From assembly GCA_017881055.1 (NCBI GenBank), contig JADGRF010000304.1, positions 1 through 53,557 of the forward strand: DNA of 53,557 nt, in the 5' to 3' direction. The notes under the pieces are model-generated. The model had not been told where the DNA came from and made no database searches. It saw nothing but the letters and a program-made list of their open reading frames with translations. Positions 41,045-50,192 of the stretch are shown here, one piece after another; the stretch's first letter is position 1; every line of letters begins with the position of its first letter. The position numbers and the translations under genes are program-made. The DNA is from Sandaracinaceae bacterium. GTDB taxonomy: Bacteria > Myxococcota_A > Polyangia > Polyangiales > JAFGIB01.

Positions 41045-42901
41045 ATGGGTTACGCTTCGCTTCGCGCCTGCGTCGATGACCTCGAGCGTCACGGTCACTT
41101 GATCCGCATCGACGCGCCCGTCAGCGCGCAGCTGGAGATCGCAGAGATTCAGCGGCGCGTGTTTGCTGCGGGCGGGCCTGCGCTCTACTTCTCGCGCGTG
41201 CAAGGCAGCGCGTTCCCGATGCTCGGGAACGTGTTCGGCACACTCCCGCGCGCGCACTTCGTGTTTCGCGACGCGATCGAGTCGGTGCGTAGGCTGGTCG
41301 AGCTGAAGGTCGATCCGAGCCGCGGCTGGAAGAAGCCGCTGCGCTACTGGTCTGCACCCTGGATGGCGCTGACCATGCTGCCCACGCGCGTCGCCGCGAG
41401 CCGGGCACCGGTGCTGGCGCGGCAGACCACGATCAGTCGGCTGCCACAGCTCGTGTGTTGGCCCGACGACGGCGGCGCGTTCATCACGCTGCCGCAGGTG
41501 TACAGCGAAGATCCGGACAGCCAGGGGCCGATGCACGCCAACCTCGGCATGTACCGTATCCAGCTGTCAGGCGGTTGCTACGAGCAGGATCGCGAGATCG
41601 GGTTGCACTACCAGATCCATCGCGGGATAGGTGTCCACCATACGGCCGCCCTGCGTCGCGGCGAGCGCTTGAAGGTGAACGTGTTCGTCGGTGGTCCACC
41701 CGCGATGACACTCGCGGCGGTCATGCCTTTGCCGGAAGGTTTGACCGAGCTCTTGTTCGCGGGCGCGCTCGGCGGCAGACGCATTCGCTTGTGCAAGCCG
41801 GGCAACGACAGAAGCGCGCTCTCGATTCACGCGGACGCCGACTTCTGCATCCAAGGCTACGTGGAGACCGGTCACACGTTGCCTGAGGGGCCTTTTGGCG
41901 ATCATTTCGGCTACTACAGCCTCGCGCACGAATTTCCGGTGCTCACGGTCGAGCGGGTGTTCCATCGCGAAGATGCGATCTGGCCGTTCACGGTGGTTGG
42001 GCGTCCGCCGCAGGAAGACACGTCGTTTGGCGCGCTGATCCACGAGCTGACGGGACCCGTGATTCCCACCGTCGTGCACGGTGTGCGCGCGGTGAACGCA
42101 GTCGATGCCGCCGGTGTGCATCCGCTCTTGCTTGCCATCGGCAGCGAGCGCTACACGCCGTTTGCCGAAGTGCAGCGGCCGGAAGAGTTGCTGACGCAAG
42201 CCAACGCGATCTTGGGTCAAGGGCAGATGTCGCTAGCGAAGTATCTGTTGATCGCGTGCGACAGCAACGACGCGACGCTCGACATTCATGACGTCGGAAG
42301 CTTCTTCAGGCACGTGCTCGAGCGCTTCGATCCGCGTCGCGATCTGCACTTTCAGACGCAGACCACGATCGACACGCTCGATTACTCGGGCGGCGCGATG
42401 AACCAGGGCTCGAAGCTGGTGATCGCCGCGCGTGGCAAGGTGCAGCGTGCGCTGCCGACGTCTCTGCCCGCGGGTCTGCGACTGCCGGATGGCTTCAGCG
42501 AGCCGAGCGTGTGCCTCCCGGGCGTGCTCGCGCTGCGTGGCCCGGAGTATCGTCGAGACGAGAGCGGGTACGACGACTCCATTCGGCGCTTCTGTGCGCA
42601 GCTGGACACGTCGCATCCGATCAACGCGTTCCCGCTGGTAGTGATCTGCGACGACGCCGAGTTCTGCGCGCGCACGCTCGACAACTTCGTATGGGTGACG
42701 TTCACGCGCTCGAACCCGGCGGTCGACGTGGACGGCATCGCAGCCGTGACCCGTCACAAGCACTGGGGTTGTGCGGGATCGGTCGTGATCGACGCGCGGC
42801 GTAAGCCTTGGCATGCGCCGCCGCTCGTGGAGGATCCCAAGGTCACCGCGCGCGTGGACGAGCTCGCGCGGCGCGGCGGGCCGCTCTACGGGATCATCTG
42901 A
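41045..42901 (+). CDS. UbiD-family decarboxylase, menaquinone (futalosine/MqnL) type
   Basis: UbiD enzymes decarboxylate aromatic acids with prenylated FMN. This 618-residue protein begins MGYASLRACVDDLERHGHLI. It carries ALYFSRVQGSAFPMLGNVFG, NLGMYRIQLSG and LHYQIHRGIGVHH (cofactor and metal region), then the active-site block PEGPFGDHFGYYSLAHEFPV. The second acid is Asp where E. coli UbiD has Glu. This EGPFGD variant and the C-terminal block HWGCAGSVVIDARRKPWHAP resemble the futalosine-pathway enzymes of menaquinone synthesis (TIGR03701/MqnL type) more than ubiquinone UbiD. No other menaquinone gene is adjacent, so the exact substrate is inferred. Confidence 0.85.
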   Translation: MGYASLRACVDDLERHGHLIRIDAPVSAQLEIAEIQRRVFAAGGPALYFSRVQGSAFPMLGNVFGTLPRAHFVFRDAIESVRRLVELKVDPSRGWKKPLRYWSAPWMALTMLPTRVAASRAPVLARQTTISRLPQLVCWPDDGGAFITLPQVYSEDPDSQGPMHANLGMYRIQLSGGCYEQDREIGLHYQIHRGIGVHHTAALRRGERLKVNVFVGGPPAMTLAAVMPLPEGLTELLFAGALGGRRIRLCKPGNDRSALSIHADADFCIQGYVETGHTLPEGPFGDHFGYYSLAHEFPVLTVERVFHREDAIWPFTVVGRPPQEDTSFGALIHELTGPVIPTVVHGVRAVNAVDAAGVHPLLLAIGSERYTPFAEVQRPEELLTQANAILGQGQMSLAKYLLIACDSNDATLDIHDVGSFFRHVLERFDPRRDLHFQTQTTIDTLDYSGGAMNQGSKLVIAARGKVQRALPTSLPAGLRLPDGFSEPSVCLPGVLALRGPEYRRDESGYDDSIRRFCAQLDTSHPINAFPLVVICDDAEFCARTLDNFVWVTFTRSNPAVDVDGIAAVTRHKHWGCAGSVVIDARRKPWHAPPLVEDPKVTARVDELARRGGPLYGII

Positions 42902-42928
42902 AGGACGCGGGCTCGGTCGCTACGTTCT

Positions 42929-43819
42929 CTAGGCCGCGGGTGATGCCGACAGAGGGGCCGACAGGTTCGTGCGCCGCGGATACGAGCCCAGCACTTTGAA
43001 GAACGTGGTGTGCGCTTTGACGTCTGCTAGCGCCTGCGCGACGTCGGGCAGGGCTTGGTTGCCTTCGAAGTCGACGTAGAAGATGTACTCGAACGGTGTG
43101 TTCGGGCGTGGACGTGACTCGAGCTTGGTCAGGTTCAAGGCGTGGTCGGCCAAGATGTTCAAGCAGCGTACGAGCGCGCCTCGTTCGTGGCGCGTGGTGA
43201 AGATCAGTGAGGTCTTGCACTCGAGGCTCGTCGCGTAATGAGCGGGCGCTTTGGCGACCACGACGAAGCGCGTGAAGTTGTCGCGCTGGTTGGCGATGTC
43301 GCGCTTGAGGATTGGCAGACCGTAGATGCGTCCCGCGAGCTCGCTGCCCACTGCGGCTTGCGTCGGATCGCTCTCTTGTTGGACGCGGCGCACCGCCATG
43401 GCGGTGTCCGTGTACGAGATGACCTCGCAGCGCGTGAGCGACGACAGAAACTCGCTGCACTGCGCGAGCGCCTGCGGGTGCGAGTACACGCGACGAATTT
43501 GCTCGAGGCCGACGTTCGGCAGCGTGAGCAGGCAGTGCTCGACACGCAGCACTTCTTCGCCGATCACGAACAGGTTCATGCGCGCGAGGAGGTCGTACGC
43601 CTCGTTGATCGAGCCGGCCGTCGTGTTCTCGATCGGCTGCATCGCGTAGTCGGCCGTGCCAGCCTCGACCGACTCCAGCATGCTGCGGAACGTGTCGTGA
43701 CCGCGGCAGATGATCTTGCGCCCGGCGAAATGGCGCTCCGCGGCAATCTGGCTGTACGAGCCGTCGGTGCCTTGATAGGCGACGATCAGGCTGTCTGGGG
43801 CTTTTTCGTCTTCGGTCAC
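42929..43819 (-). CDS. pheA: Prephenate dehydratase with ACT domain
   Basis: Converts prephenate to phenylpyruvate in phenylalanine synthesis. The 296-residue protein has the catalytic domain (YQGTDGSYSQIAAERHF, MQPIENTTAGSINEAYDLL, DNFTRFVVV with the catalytic Thr-Arg-Phe) and a C-terminal ACT domain (about 205-285) with TKLESRP, the phenylalanine-binding motif. No chorismate mutase domain is attached, so mutase is supplied elsewhere. The start is GTG 43819. The gene converges on UbiD with 27 nt between stops. Confidence 0.94.
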   Translation of the reverse strand: MTEDEKAPDSLIVAYQGTDGSYSQIAAERHFAGRKIICRGHDTFRSMLESVEAGTADYAMQPIENTTAGSINEAYDLLARMNLFVIGEEVLRVEHCLLTLPNVGLEQIRRVYSHPQALAQCSEFLSSLTRCEVISYTDTAMAVRRVQQESDPTQAAVGSELAGRIYGLPILKRDIANQRDNFTRFVVVAKAPAHYATSLECKTSLIFTTRHERGALVRCLNILADHALNLTKLESRPRPNTPFEYIFYVDFEGNQALPDVAQALADVKAHTTFFKVLGSYPRRTNLSAPLSASPAA

Positions 43820-43865
43820 GGCGCGGCCTTTCTATCGCGACCCGTGAGCTTGCGCCAGCCGCGTG

Positions 43866-44987
43866 TCAGCGGGGGAGCCGGAGCATGCGATCGGACTTGT
43901 ACGAGCCGATGAACCACTCGCGTCCGACTGGCACCGCGACCGTGGCCGCGCCCATCGGTGGGCCCTGACGCTGAACCACGACGTGCGTACGCATGGTCTT
44001 GGGATCGAGCCCTACGATCGCGAATTCCGCAGCGCAGGCGCCGCGCTCGATCTGTCCGCATGCACCCATCGCGCGTAGGCCTGCGGTGTGCGAGGCCATC
44101 AGCAGCGTGCCGTCGTCCGACCAGGTGATGTTGTCCGGATGCTCGACCGATGCCTTGCCGAGCAGCTTGCCGCTCGGTAGCGCGAGGTGCCGGACCTCGT
44201 TCGCCATGTATTCGTCGACGTAGAGCTCGCGACCATCGGGCGTCGCGGCGATGCCGTTCGGAAACGGTGCGTCGCTGCCGGCAAGCTTGTTCACGGCTCC
44301 GCCCGGATGCCACACGAGCACGTAGCCGGTGTTGCCGCCGACAGCTGCACGCGCGAGCTGATACTTCGCGGAGGCACCGAAGCTCTTCGGGAACATGTGC
44401 GTAGTGGCGAAGCCAGCGTCGGGCAGCGCGGCGACGTCGTTCAAGAATGTGCCCTCTGGCATGGGCACGCAACCGCGCCAGCTCAGCGTGTGCTCAGCCA
44501 TCGAGAGCTCGAACAGCTCGATTGATTCGCGTCCGCCGTGGTTGACCACGAACAGCTCGAGCGCGCCGTTCTCTCCGCCGTCCTGGCGGCGATGCAGATC
44601 GATGCCCTGGGGGTTGATGCGCTGGTCGGGCGGGCCGGGGCAGTGTTCGTCGCCCCAGTCGGGGCCTTCGGAGATCTGCGGCGCGACGCCGGGGCCGCCC
44701 TGCGGGAACAGGGCTGTGAGCTTCTCGGTTTTCAGATCGAGCCAGGCGAGCGCACCTGGTTTGTCCTCGTCCATGGACCCGAACTCGCTCACTAGAAGAG
44801 CTTGGTTGCCTGGCAAAACCGCGAGGTCTTCGGGATTCTGGATGCCGCAGAGCGCGTGCGCGCCCGCTGCATCGACACAGGCGACGATCGCGGGGTCGGA
44901 GCAGGCGGCGAGACACGCCGCGGTTGCGAGCGTGAGGCCAGCCCAGCGACGCTGCTGCAACGCATGCAACACGTCTGCTCGGTGCAT
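43866..44987 (-). CDS. Paraoxonase/SMP-30-like beta-propeller lipoprotein
   Basis: The 373-residue protein has a lipoprotein signal (LTLATAACLAACSDP; lipobox LAAC). It continues as a beta-propeller resembling arylesterase/paraoxonase: RINPQGIDLHRRQDGG, LELFVVNHGGRESIELFEL, FLNDVAALPDAGFATTHMF and PNGIAATPDGRELYVDEYM. These repeats carry the Asn and Asp that bind calcium in PON1/SMP-30 enzymes. A lactone or ester hydrolase role is likely but the substrate is unknown. It is divergent from the FAD oxidoreductase gene, with 52 bp between starts. Confidence 0.78.
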   Translation of the reverse strand: MHRADVLHALQQRRWAGLTLATAACLAACSDPAIVACVDAAGAHALCGIQNPEDLAVLPGNQALLVSEFGSMDEDKPGALAWLDLKTEKLTALFPQGGPGVAPQISEGPDWGDEHCPGPPDQRINPQGIDLHRRQDGGENGALELFVVNHGGRESIELFELSMAEHTLSWRGCVPMPEGTFLNDVAALPDAGFATTHMFPKSFGASAKYQLARAAVGGNTGYVLVWHPGGAVNKLAGSDAPFPNGIAATPDGRELYVDEYMANEVRHLALPSGKLLGKASVEHPDNITWSDDGTLLMASHTAGLRAMGACGQIERGACAAEFAIVGLDPKTMRTHVVVQRQGPPMGAATVAVPVGREWFIGSYKSDRMLRLPR

Positions 44988-45039
44988 GCGCGCACTGTAC
45001 ACCTGGTCGGTCGTTCCATCCTCTGGTAATAGGCTCTGC
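44988..45039. promoter_or_regulatory. Short divergent promoter region
   Basis: 52 bp between the starts of the paraoxonase-like lipoprotein and the FAD oxidoreductase. Promoters of both genes must overlap or reach into the coding regions. No clear -35/-10 pair was identified. Confidence 0.3.
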
Positions 45040-46419
45040 ATGCGCGACCTAGCTGGGCTTTGGTCGGAACCGCGACACGTCGTTGCAATTTGCGGAGGCG
45101 CTGTCTCAGGCGCGGAAGCGGCGGCGGCCTGCGCGCGCCGCGGCATCGTCACGATCGTGTTCGAGCAGAACACGCGACCGTACGGAAAGATAGAAGACGG
45201 CCTGCCGCGCTGGCACGACAAGCTGCGGAGCCAAGAGTACGCGCGCATCGACGAGTGCCTGTCGCATCCGAACGTGCTGTTCGTGCCGCGCACCGTGATC
45301 GGGCGTGACCTGCCGATCGCCGAGCTCGGACCGGATACTGGCATCGCAGCGCTCCTGCTTGCGAACGGTGCGTGGCGCGATCGACCGCTGCCGGTCCCCG
45401 GTGTCGATGCGTATGTCGGTCGCGGGCTCGCGTATCAGAACCCGCTCGTGCATTGGTTCAATCACTACGAAGATCGCGGGCGCGACGGACAGCCCAGCTA
45501 CGACGGACCGCGCTACGAGCTTCTCGACGGCGCGATCGTCGTGGGCGGCGGGCTCGCGTCCGTGGACGTGATCAAGATCTTGCACGTCGAGCTGTATCGT
45601 GCGGCGTTGCGCGCGCGCGGCATCGATGTGCCCGTGGTGGAGATCGAGCACCAAGGCATTCCGAAGACGCTCGCCGCTCACGGCCTCTCTGCCGAGGAGC
45701 TCGGCATTGCGGGCGCCACGCTGTATTACCGTCGGCGCGTGCGCGACATGCCCGTTGCGTTCCCGAAGGACGACAGCCCCGAGCAGCTCGCGAAGACTGA
45801 AGGCGTGCGCGAGAAGCTCGTGCAGGTGCTCGCGCAGAAATTCCTGGTGCGCGTTGCGGAGTGCCGCATTCCGCTCGCGCCGATCGTGGAAGGCGAGCGG
45901 CTTTTGGGGCTGCGTTTTCGCAAGAGCGAGCTGCAGAACGGCAAGCTGGTCGAGATCCCCGGCAGCGATCACGACGTGCGCGCGCCGCTCGTGATCAGCT
46001 CGATCGGCAGCGTGCCCGAGCCGCTGGACGGCATCGGTCGCAAAGGCGAGCTCTACGACTTCGCCGACATGAAGACCGGTCAGGTGCGCGGCTTGTCGCA
46101 CGTGTTCGGTCTCGGCAACGTGCTCACGGGGCAAGGCAACATCAAAGACAGCCGCGAGAACGCCCGCGAGATCTCGGGGCATCTGATCGCCGACTATCTC
46201 GGCGTTGGTGTTGGCCCGCGCGATGGCGCGGGTGTGTTGGATTCGGCGCACGTGCAAGCGGCCGGGCGCGGCGAGCAGGCTGCCGGTGGCGCGCAGCAGC
46301 GGCCGAAGGCGGCGCCTGCGCAGCTTCGCGAGCTGTGTGAGCGCGTGCGAGCGCGCTGGAGCGCCGTGGGGTACGAAGGCGACTACCGCGCGTGGCTTCT
46401 GGCGAATCCTCCCAGTTGA
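45040..46419 (+). CDS. FAD/NAD(P)-dependent oxidoreductase, ferredoxin reductase-like
   Basis: The 459-residue protein has two nucleotide-binding folds. The first is VVAICGGAVSGAEAAAACAR with the FAD-binding acid in IVFEQNTRPYGKIEDGL. The second, for NAD(P)H, is AIVVGGGLASVDVIKI near residue 170. GNVLTGQGNIKDSREN near the end is like the closing FAD contact (GD-type motif). Overall similarity is to the adrenodoxin-reductase/glutamate-synthase small-subunit group. The ATG at 45040 lies just right of the divergent lipoprotein start; a longer in-frame reading would overlap that gene. It is six nt ahead of the acyl-CoA ligase. Confidence 0.8.
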   Translation: MRDLAGLWSEPRHVVAICGGAVSGAEAAAACARRGIVTIVFEQNTRPYGKIEDGLPRWHDKLRSQEYARIDECLSHPNVLFVPRTVIGRDLPIAELGPDTGIAALLLANGAWRDRPLPVPGVDAYVGRGLAYQNPLVHWFNHYEDRGRDGQPSYDGPRYELLDGAIVVGGGLASVDVIKILHVELYRAALRARGIDVPVVEIEHQGIPKTLAAHGLSAEELGIAGATLYYRRRVRDMPVAFPKDDSPEQLAKTEGVREKLVQVLAQKFLVRVAECRIPLAPIVEGERLLGLRFRKSELQNGKLVEIPGSDHDVRAPLVISSIGSVPEPLDGIGRKGELYDFADMKTGQVRGLSHVFGLGNVLTGQGNIKDSRENAREISGHLIADYLGVGVGPRDGAGVLDSAHVQAAGRGEQAAGGAQQRPKAAPAQLRELCERVRARWSAVGYEGDYRAWLLANPPS

Positions 46420-46424
46420 AGACC

Positions 46425-47954
46425 ATGGGTGCCTCGGTCGGGCAGATCGTGCGGCAGGCGGCGGTGCGGTCGCCGCAACGGATCGCGCTGTGCGATGTCG
46501 GGCGTGTCGGCGACAGCGTGCGCGAGGTCACGTACGCGGAGCTCGACTGGGCTGCGCGCTCGGCCGCTGCGGTCCTGGTTGCGAACGGTGTGGAGCCGGG
46601 GCAACGCGTCGCGCTGTGCGCGGAGAACTCGCTGCAGCTGATGGCTGCATGGTTCGGCGTGATCTACGCGGGCGCCGCCGTCGTGCCCATTCCGATTCTG
46701 TCGGCTGCTCCGGAGGTTGCGTATCGGCTTCGGCACGCACGCGTGGGCCTCTTGCTGCACGACGCGGCGCGCGCGACGCTGGCCAACGACGCCGTGCGCG
46801 AGGCGGGCGGCGTCCGCGGTATAGAGCTCGGCGCGCTGCAGGATCCCGCAGTCGCGCCACTACGGTATCCACTGGACGTGAGCCCGGCCGCCGCCGCGAT
46901 GGTGCTCTATACGTCGGGCACCACGGGCCAGGCCAAGGGAGCCGAGATCTCGCATGCCTCGTTGCTGCTGCACACCAGCTCGCTCGTGCAGCATGCGCTC
47001 GGCCTCGGCGAGCACGACGTGGTCCTGTCCGCGCTACCGCTCACGCACAGCTACGGAATTCGCATGGCGATGCTTGCGCCCTTGTACGCGCAGGCGCGGA
47101 TCGTGTTGGTTCCTCGCTTCTCGGCCGAGCGCACGCTGGAACTGGTTGCGACGCAGGGTGTGACATGGCTGCCCGCGGTGCCAACGATGCTCGCGGCTTG
47201 GGCCAGGCTCGAGGCCGCGCCCGCGTCAGCTGCACTGCGCTGGGTGTTGTCTGCTGGCGCACCGCTGCCCGACGAGCTGGCTCGGCGTGCGGAGGTCTGC
47301 TTGGGTGCGCAGATCCGTCAAGGCTACGGCATGACCGAGGCCACGTTCGCGACGATCAACGCTCCGCCAGACGCGCGCGTGCTCGGCTCGGTCGGCCGAC
47401 CTTCGTGGGGTGTCGAGCTGCGTATCGTGGATGGCGAGGGACGCGACGTCACGCCGGGCGAGGGCGGTGAAGTGCTCGTGCGTGGGCACAACCAAATGAC
47501 GCGCTACCTGTACGATCCCGAGGCCAGCGCCGAAGTGACTCGAGACGGTTTCATGCGCAGCGGCGACGTGGGACGTATCGATGCGGATGGGCGCCTGTGG
47601 ATCGTCGATCGCATCAAAGACCTCGTGATCCGTGGCGGCTACAACGTGTATCCCTCGGAAGTCGAAGATGTGCTTGCGCGCCATCCCGACGTGGCGGAGG
47701 TGGCGGTGATCGGTCGGCCGGATCCGGTCTACGGGGAAGAGCTGATTGCTGTGATCGTGCCGCGGCCTGGGCGCCCGCCGGATCTGGTGGGTTTAGCCGA
47801 GCTCGCGCGCGCGCGACTCTCGCGCAGCAAGTGGCCGCGGGAGTACGCCTTCATCGAGCACATGCCGCTCGGTGGCTCGGGAAAAGTGCAGAAACGCGAG
47901 CTACGGCAGTGGTGGCGCGAGGGCAGGCTGTTGGTGATCGCGGCGCCGGCGTAA
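46425..47954 (+). CDS. AMP-forming acyl-CoA synthetase/ligase
   Basis: Activates a carboxylic acid as acyl-AMP and then CoA thioester. The 509-residue protein has the AMP-binding loop LYTSGTTGQAKGAEISH, the GYGMTEATFA motif, SGDVGRIDADGRLWIVDRIK and IRGGYNVYPSEVEDVL, and the C-terminal catalytic lysine in GSGKVQKRELRQ. ATG 46425 lies six nt after the preceding stop; a GTG at 46392 would overlap the preceding gene. Acyl specificity is unknown. The run FAD oxidoreductase-ligase-quinone reductase may be an operon for degrading or building an organic acid. Confidence 0.9.
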   Translation: MGASVGQIVRQAAVRSPQRIALCDVGRVGDSVREVTYAELDWAARSAAAVLVANGVEPGQRVALCAENSLQLMAAWFGVIYAGAAVVPIPILSAAPEVAYRLRHARVGLLLHDAARATLANDAVREAGGVRGIELGALQDPAVAPLRYPLDVSPAAAAMVLYTSGTTGQAKGAEISHASLLLHTSSLVQHALGLGEHDVVLSALPLTHSYGIRMAMLAPLYAQARIVLVPRFSAERTLELVATQGVTWLPAVPTMLAAWARLEAAPASAALRWVLSAGAPLPDELARRAEVCLGAQIRQGYGMTEATFATINAPPDARVLGSVGRPSWGVELRIVDGEGRDVTPGEGGEVLVRGHNQMTRYLYDPEASAEVTRDGFMRSGDVGRIDADGRLWIVDRIKDLVIRGGYNVYPSEVEDVLARHPDVAEVAVIGRPDPVYGEELIAVIVPRPGRPPDLVGLAELARARLSRSKWPREYAFIEHMPLGGSGKVQKRELRQWWREGRLLVIAAPA

Positions 47955-47988
47955 GCTCCGCGCTGGTTTGTGCTCTCGGAGGCTGCTC

Positions 47989-48981
47989 ATGATCGAAGCG
48001 CGCGCAGTACGGATCGTTGGCAAAGGTGACGTGGCTGCGCTGACGCTCGGCACGCTCGGCGTGCGTGACGCAGCGCCGGGCGAAGTGCGCGTGCGCGTGG
48101 TCGCCGCGGGGCTCAATCGCGCCGACATCCTGCAGCGCAAGGGCTTCTATCCGGCGCCGCCTGGCGTGCCAGCTGACGTTCCAGGTCTCGAATACGCCGG
48201 AACGGTGGAGCAGGTGGGTGAGGGCGTGCGTGAGCTTGCCGTGGGTGATCGCGTGATGGGCATCACCGGCGGCGGCGCCATGGCCACGTACGTGAACGTG
48301 CACGCCCGTGAAGTGTTGCGCGTGCCGGAGGGCATGTCGCTCACGGATGCCGCGGCTATTCCCGAGGTTTTCTTGACCGCGTACGACGCGATGTTCTCAC
48401 AGGGCGGACTGGGTTTCGGTCAGCTGGTGCTCGTGCACGCGGTAGGCAGCGGCGTCGGCACGGCGGCGCTGCAGCTCGGGCTCGCGGCCGGTGCGCGTGT
48501 GGTGGGCAGCTCGCGCACGGACGACAAGCTCGAGCGCTGCCGCGAGCTTGGCCTGCGCGACGGCTTGTGCGTGCGCGACAAGACGTTCGCCGCCGAGTTC
48601 GCCGAGCTGACGCGTGGCGTGCTCGCGGACGTGATTCTCGACACGGTCGGTGGTGCGTACCTCGCCGACAACCTCAAGGTGATCGCGAGCCAAGGGCGCC
48701 TGGTGATCGTAGGCTTGCTCGGCGGCGCTGCTGCCGAGCTGCCTCTCGGCCTTCTGCTCGCGAAGCGCGCGTCGGTGATCGGCACGGTGCTGCGCAGCCG
48801 CTCGCTCGAGGAGAAGATCGCGGTCACGCAGCTGTTCGCACGAACGGCTCTGCCGTGGTTCGAGAGTGGCAGGCTCAAGCCGATCGTCGAGACCGTGTTA
48901 CCGATGACCGAGGTTCGCGAAGCCCACACGCGCATGGAAGGCAACGCGACCTTCGGCAAGATCGTGCTGGCTTGGGATTAG
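47989..48981 (+). CDS. NADPH:quinone oxidoreductase (zinc-independent MDR family)
   Basis: The 330-residue protein is a medium-chain dehydrogenase/reductase of the quinone-reductase type. It shows GLNRADILQRKGFYPAPPGV, PGLEYAGTVEQVGEGV and VLVHAVGSGVGTAALQLGLA (the NADPH-binding glycine motif). No zinc-binding cysteines were seen. ATG 47989 has GGAGG six bases upstream. The gene follows the acyl-CoA ligase after 34 nt. A role in reducing an enoyl or quinone substrate is plausible. Confidence 0.88.
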   Translation: MIEARAVRIVGKGDVAALTLGTLGVRDAAPGEVRVRVVAAGLNRADILQRKGFYPAPPGVPADVPGLEYAGTVEQVGEGVRELAVGDRVMGITGGGAMATYVNVHAREVLRVPEGMSLTDAAAIPEVFLTAYDAMFSQGGLGFGQLVLVHAVGSGVGTAALQLGLAAGARVVGSSRTDDKLERCRELGLRDGLCVRDKTFAAEFAELTRGVLADVILDTVGGAYLADNLKVIASQGRLVIVGLLGGAAAELPLGLLLAKRASVIGTVLRSRSLEEKIAVTQLFARTALPWFESGRLKPIVETVLPMTEVREAHTRMEGNATFGKIVLAWD

Positions 48982-49058
48982 CCGAGGCTGCGCTGCATGG
49001 TACGCCGCGCGGACGTCGAGTGCGAGCGACGATCTGCCGAGCGACGCTGGAAGGTGCA

Positions 49059-50000
49059 TCAGACGATTTCATGACGGATCTCTCCAACCCCTTCGATTGC
49101 GAGACGCAGCACGTCGCCGCGCTCGAGCAGGCGCCCTAGCTCGAGCCCGCTACCGTTCGGCAGAGTGCCGGTCGCGATCAGCTCGCCGGGGTAGATGGTT
49201 TCGGAGCGCGAGAGAAATGCGAGCACTTCCGCCGGCCGATACTTCATGCCGCGAGTTGACGTCGTGGACAGGCGCTCGCCGTTGATCTCCACGCTCCCGA
49301 CGAGCTCGTCGACGCGGTCGAGGATCTCGTCTGCCGTGACCAGTGTCGACGACATGCTGCTCACGCAATGCTTGGACTTCTGCGGACCGAGCCCGGTCTG
49401 CATCTCCCGGCGTTGTAGATCGCGAAGTGAGAAGTCGTTCACGACCACGAAGCCGCCAATGGCGGCGGCCGCCTCGGCCACGCTCGCATCGCGTAGCGGA
49501 CGGGACACGACCCAACCAAGCTCGAGCTCGAAATCGAAAGCGCGGGTAATCGCAGGTATCGATACCGGCGTACCGCTCGCAACGAAGCTCAGGTGGTTTC
49601 CGAAGTAGTAGAGCGGCTGGTCGTTCCAGAGGCTCGAAGGTTGGAACGCGGGGAACGCCTTGCCTGTGATCCCCTCGAAGACGCGGGTGACCGGTGTGGT
49701 CCAGGGAAGGAAGCGCCGTGCGTAGCCTCGCGAGGACTGTATCCAGTGATCGCGAAACAGCATGCCGTCACGGAACGACAGAGGCTGGCACGGCAACGCC
49801 AGCCCCTCCGCGTTCGGCGTTGGCGCGTGGAAGCGCGACAGCGCCGCGCTGGATACCGGTGCGAGCCAATCCTCGGCACCATGCGGAAGTCGCCCGGGCG
49901 CGGCGTCCTGCCATTGCTCGTTCACAAGGATCTGCACGCGTGGCTCAGCTGACAGGTCGTGCGACGACGACCGTGGGCAAGCCAGACGACGTATTTTCAC
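49059..50000 (-). CDS. Fumarylacetoacetate hydrolase-family protein
   Basis: FAH-family enzymes cleave carbon-carbon bonds or hydrate 2-oxo-acids with Mg2+. The 313-residue protein has the metal-binding pattern FDFELELGWVVSRPL (Glu pair) and VVVNDFSLRDLQRREM (Asp). GPQKSKHC, later GTLPNGSGLELGR and the end segment GDVLRLAIEGVGEI also fit. Start: GTG 50000 with GGAG eight bases upstream; the ORF could extend to 50060, with no supporting ribosome-binding site. It is divergent from the pectinacetylesterase-like gene. Exact reaction unknown. Confidence 0.82.
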   Translation of the reverse strand: MKIRRLACPRSSSHDLSAEPRVQILVNEQWQDAAPGRLPHGAEDWLAPVSSAALSRFHAPTPNAEGLALPCQPLSFRDGMLFRDHWIQSSRGYARRFLPWTTPVTRVFEGITGKAFPAFQPSSLWNDQPLYYFGNHLSFVASGTPVSIPAITRAFDFELELGWVVSRPLRDASVAEAAAAIGGFVVVNDFSLRDLQRREMQTGLGPQKSKHCVSSMSSTLVTADEILDRVDELVGSVEINGERLSTTSTRGMKYRPAEVLAFLSRSETIYPGELIATGTLPNGSGLELGRLLERGDVLRLAIEGVGEIRHEIV

Positions 50001-50192
50001 TCTGGAGTCTCCGTTTGCACCGCACTGGCAGCTCGAAAAGTACCCAAATGGATACTCCATTTATTGAGTGCCCACGTGACTTCGTCAAGGTGTGTCGGCG
50101 TTCTCTCGGTCCTCGGAAGTCACAGGCAATGGCCACGGCGGTCCTCGACGCTGCTCGCTCCAACCTCCAGGGTCCAGCGTGCAGGTGCATCG
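50001..50192. promoter_or_regulatory. Divergent promoter region, FAH-family and pectinacetylesterase genes
   Basis: 192 bp between the two divergent starts. It is rather AT-richer around 50036-50062 (AAAGTACCCAAATGGATACTCC). No inverted repeat or clear -35/-10 was assigned. Confidence 0.3.

Noticed and set aside
44395-45039. 215-residue N-terminal extension of the FAD oxidoreductase
   Set aside because: It is antisense to the paraoxonase-like lipoprotein; the FAD-binding motif is at the expected distance from ATG 45040.
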